Origin: Serinus canaria
Lineage: Eukaryota > Chordata > Aves > Passeriformes > Fringillidae
Assembly: GCF_022539315.1 (NCBI RefSeq)
Contig: NC_066316.1
Location: 99,752,179 to 99,816,178 of the forward strand
Direction of reading: 5' to 3'
DNA: 64,000 nt
The notes beneath the pieces are model-generated. The model saw nothing but the letters and a program-made list of their open reading frames with translations. It did not search any database and was not told the origin of the DNA. Position numbers and translations under genes: made by a program. Below are positions 62,701-64,000 of this stretch, piece after piece (the first letter of the stretch is position 1; every line of letters starts with the position of its first letter).

Positions 62701-64000
62701 CACAAACACCTCTGGAAAGAGTATTCCTACTTTCAGGCCAAGCCCTAGGTCTTTTCTCCAGGTTTATGGCACACATTCAAAATCTGATTTCTGAGACGTA
62801 TGTATAAAATCTACATGTTTATCCATGGGGGAAAAAGAGTAATCTATTTTGGTTTGAAATACAAGTGTCAAAATGATACTGGTGTTAAAGCACAAGAAGA
62901 GGGAAAGTGAAAAATTGTCACCTTTTCTAAGTATGCTTCCTTTACTAGACAAAACAGGTATTTTGTCTTTCATGTGGTTTATGATGTTCTTGGCCATCAA
63001 GATCAGTCATGTCTCCTTGAATCTCAGACTAACATACAAGACATTAAGAAAATAAAAAAAACCCTTCTTTATTATTTTTTTTCCCTAGAGAGTTATGTGA
63101 AGGTTGTAGAAGCGTCAGTCTTTGGACTTTTTAGAATTTTGGGACAACAATATTCTTCAGTCTTAAGAAACTTCCTTACAGGTTCACACTTGTTTGTGCT
63201 TAATGTTTCTCAAATACAAGTAATACTGAAAAGATCCTGTGTCCTGTCCATTTTTCATATGGATTTTCACAAAAATACCTAAAAGCTGGAAAATCTGGAC
63301 ATTGTTACAGTACCACATGCTGAAATTTTCAGGCTGCACAGAGCAATCTTCTTTTAATACAGCAGTTAAGATTTTGTGTGTATAATATCAGATACCCATA
63401 GTTTTTTTGACATATGTAGAGTTATACCACTTCATACTACCTAATAACCTGGGCCAGTTTCTTTTGCCAGTGACTGCTGACAAAATTCAGAAGAAATCCC
63501 TATTCACACACATGATTGCACCTAAGGAGTGACAAATGAATGCAGCATTACAGGATGGTAAAAGGTGATCTGTGCTCTGCACAAGGGCTGTGCACACTGA
63601 TTTAGGACTTGAGACTTCAGTGTGTGGCTTCAAAAACACTGGTGCTCAAAGGACACTTCCTTTCTTTTGAAGTATCCTATTGTTGCAAGGGAAAAAAATC
63701 ACATCCTGCAATACCTACAAAGAGCCTGGCTTTATCATTCACTGCTCACGTCAAGTTGTGTCTTATGTAAGAAGTTCCATTCACTTCTGTTTAAATACTG
63801 ATGTAAGGGCAGATTACCCAAAGCAAGCAAGGTTTGCAAGAGCAGACCATAAAAACACACACACGCAAGGAAGAATTTTACAGAGGCCAAGAGCTTGGTA
63901 TTCACAGCTGGCTCTGTTCTTGAGAGTAGTTTAAGGGGAAGAAAAGGTGTTCTCTTAACAACAAGTTTACCCTTAAAATGACCATAAATTACAAAAAGCT

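Larger units (their letters stand above)
58090..64000. other. Unique non-coding sequence
   Basis: No gene supported to the end of the window. Frames up to about 100 codons on both strands have no domains. It contains T22 at 59305-59326 and a 17-bp direct repeat at 59685-59725. Confidence 0.6.

Overview
The window looks like non-coding DNA from a songbird (passerine) genome: intergenic or deep-intronic sequence, AT-rich overall and CpG-poor. Two things point to a bird. First, the recognisable interspersed repeats are 3' ends of CR1 LINEs. Second, position 50.7 kb holds a compact SINE with a tRNA-Ile-like head and a CR1-like tail, the architecture of songbird TguSINE1-type elements. I see no Alu, B1/B2 or L1 signal and no bacterial gene organisation. 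An old MIR-type SINE at 31.6 kb fits an amniote.

No protein-coding gene can be supported. Open frames are short, lie on both strands, overlap one another and show no recognisable domain. The longest (about 200 codons, minus strand, 4.5-5.1 kb) owes most of its length to a pentanucleotide microsatellite. Complete rRNA, functional tRNA, CRISPR and retroviral features were not seen.

Layout. 0-4.5 kb: unique AT-rich DNA with one possible ancient repeat end near 1.55 kb. 4.54-4.88 kb: a large (CCCTT)n/(AAGGG)n array. 4.9-20.9 kb: unique sequence with homopolymers, a perfect 13-bp inverted repeat at 6.0 kb, a 17-bp direct repeat at 8.7 kb and an octamer-motif duplication at 18.07 kb. 20.96 kb: minus-strand CR1 end. 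29.4 and 31.65 kb: MIR-like remnants. 31.8-32.6 kb: AT-rich sequence that keeps several CpGs, a possible conserved element. 32.64 kb: short CR1 end. 33-50 kb: mostly unique sequence. 50.69 kb: tRNA-Ile/CR1 SINE. 53.18 kb: CR1 3' end. 54.1-54.57 kb: the only GC- and CpG-rich island-like block. 55-58.1 kb: simple repeats (GTT, AGATAT, AAGG). 58.1-64 kb: unique sequence.

No novel multi-gene system is visible. The items most worth following are the SINE with its likely CR1 partner, the island-like block, the AAGGG array, the CpG-retaining block beside the MIR, and two exon-like segments bounded by good splice signals.
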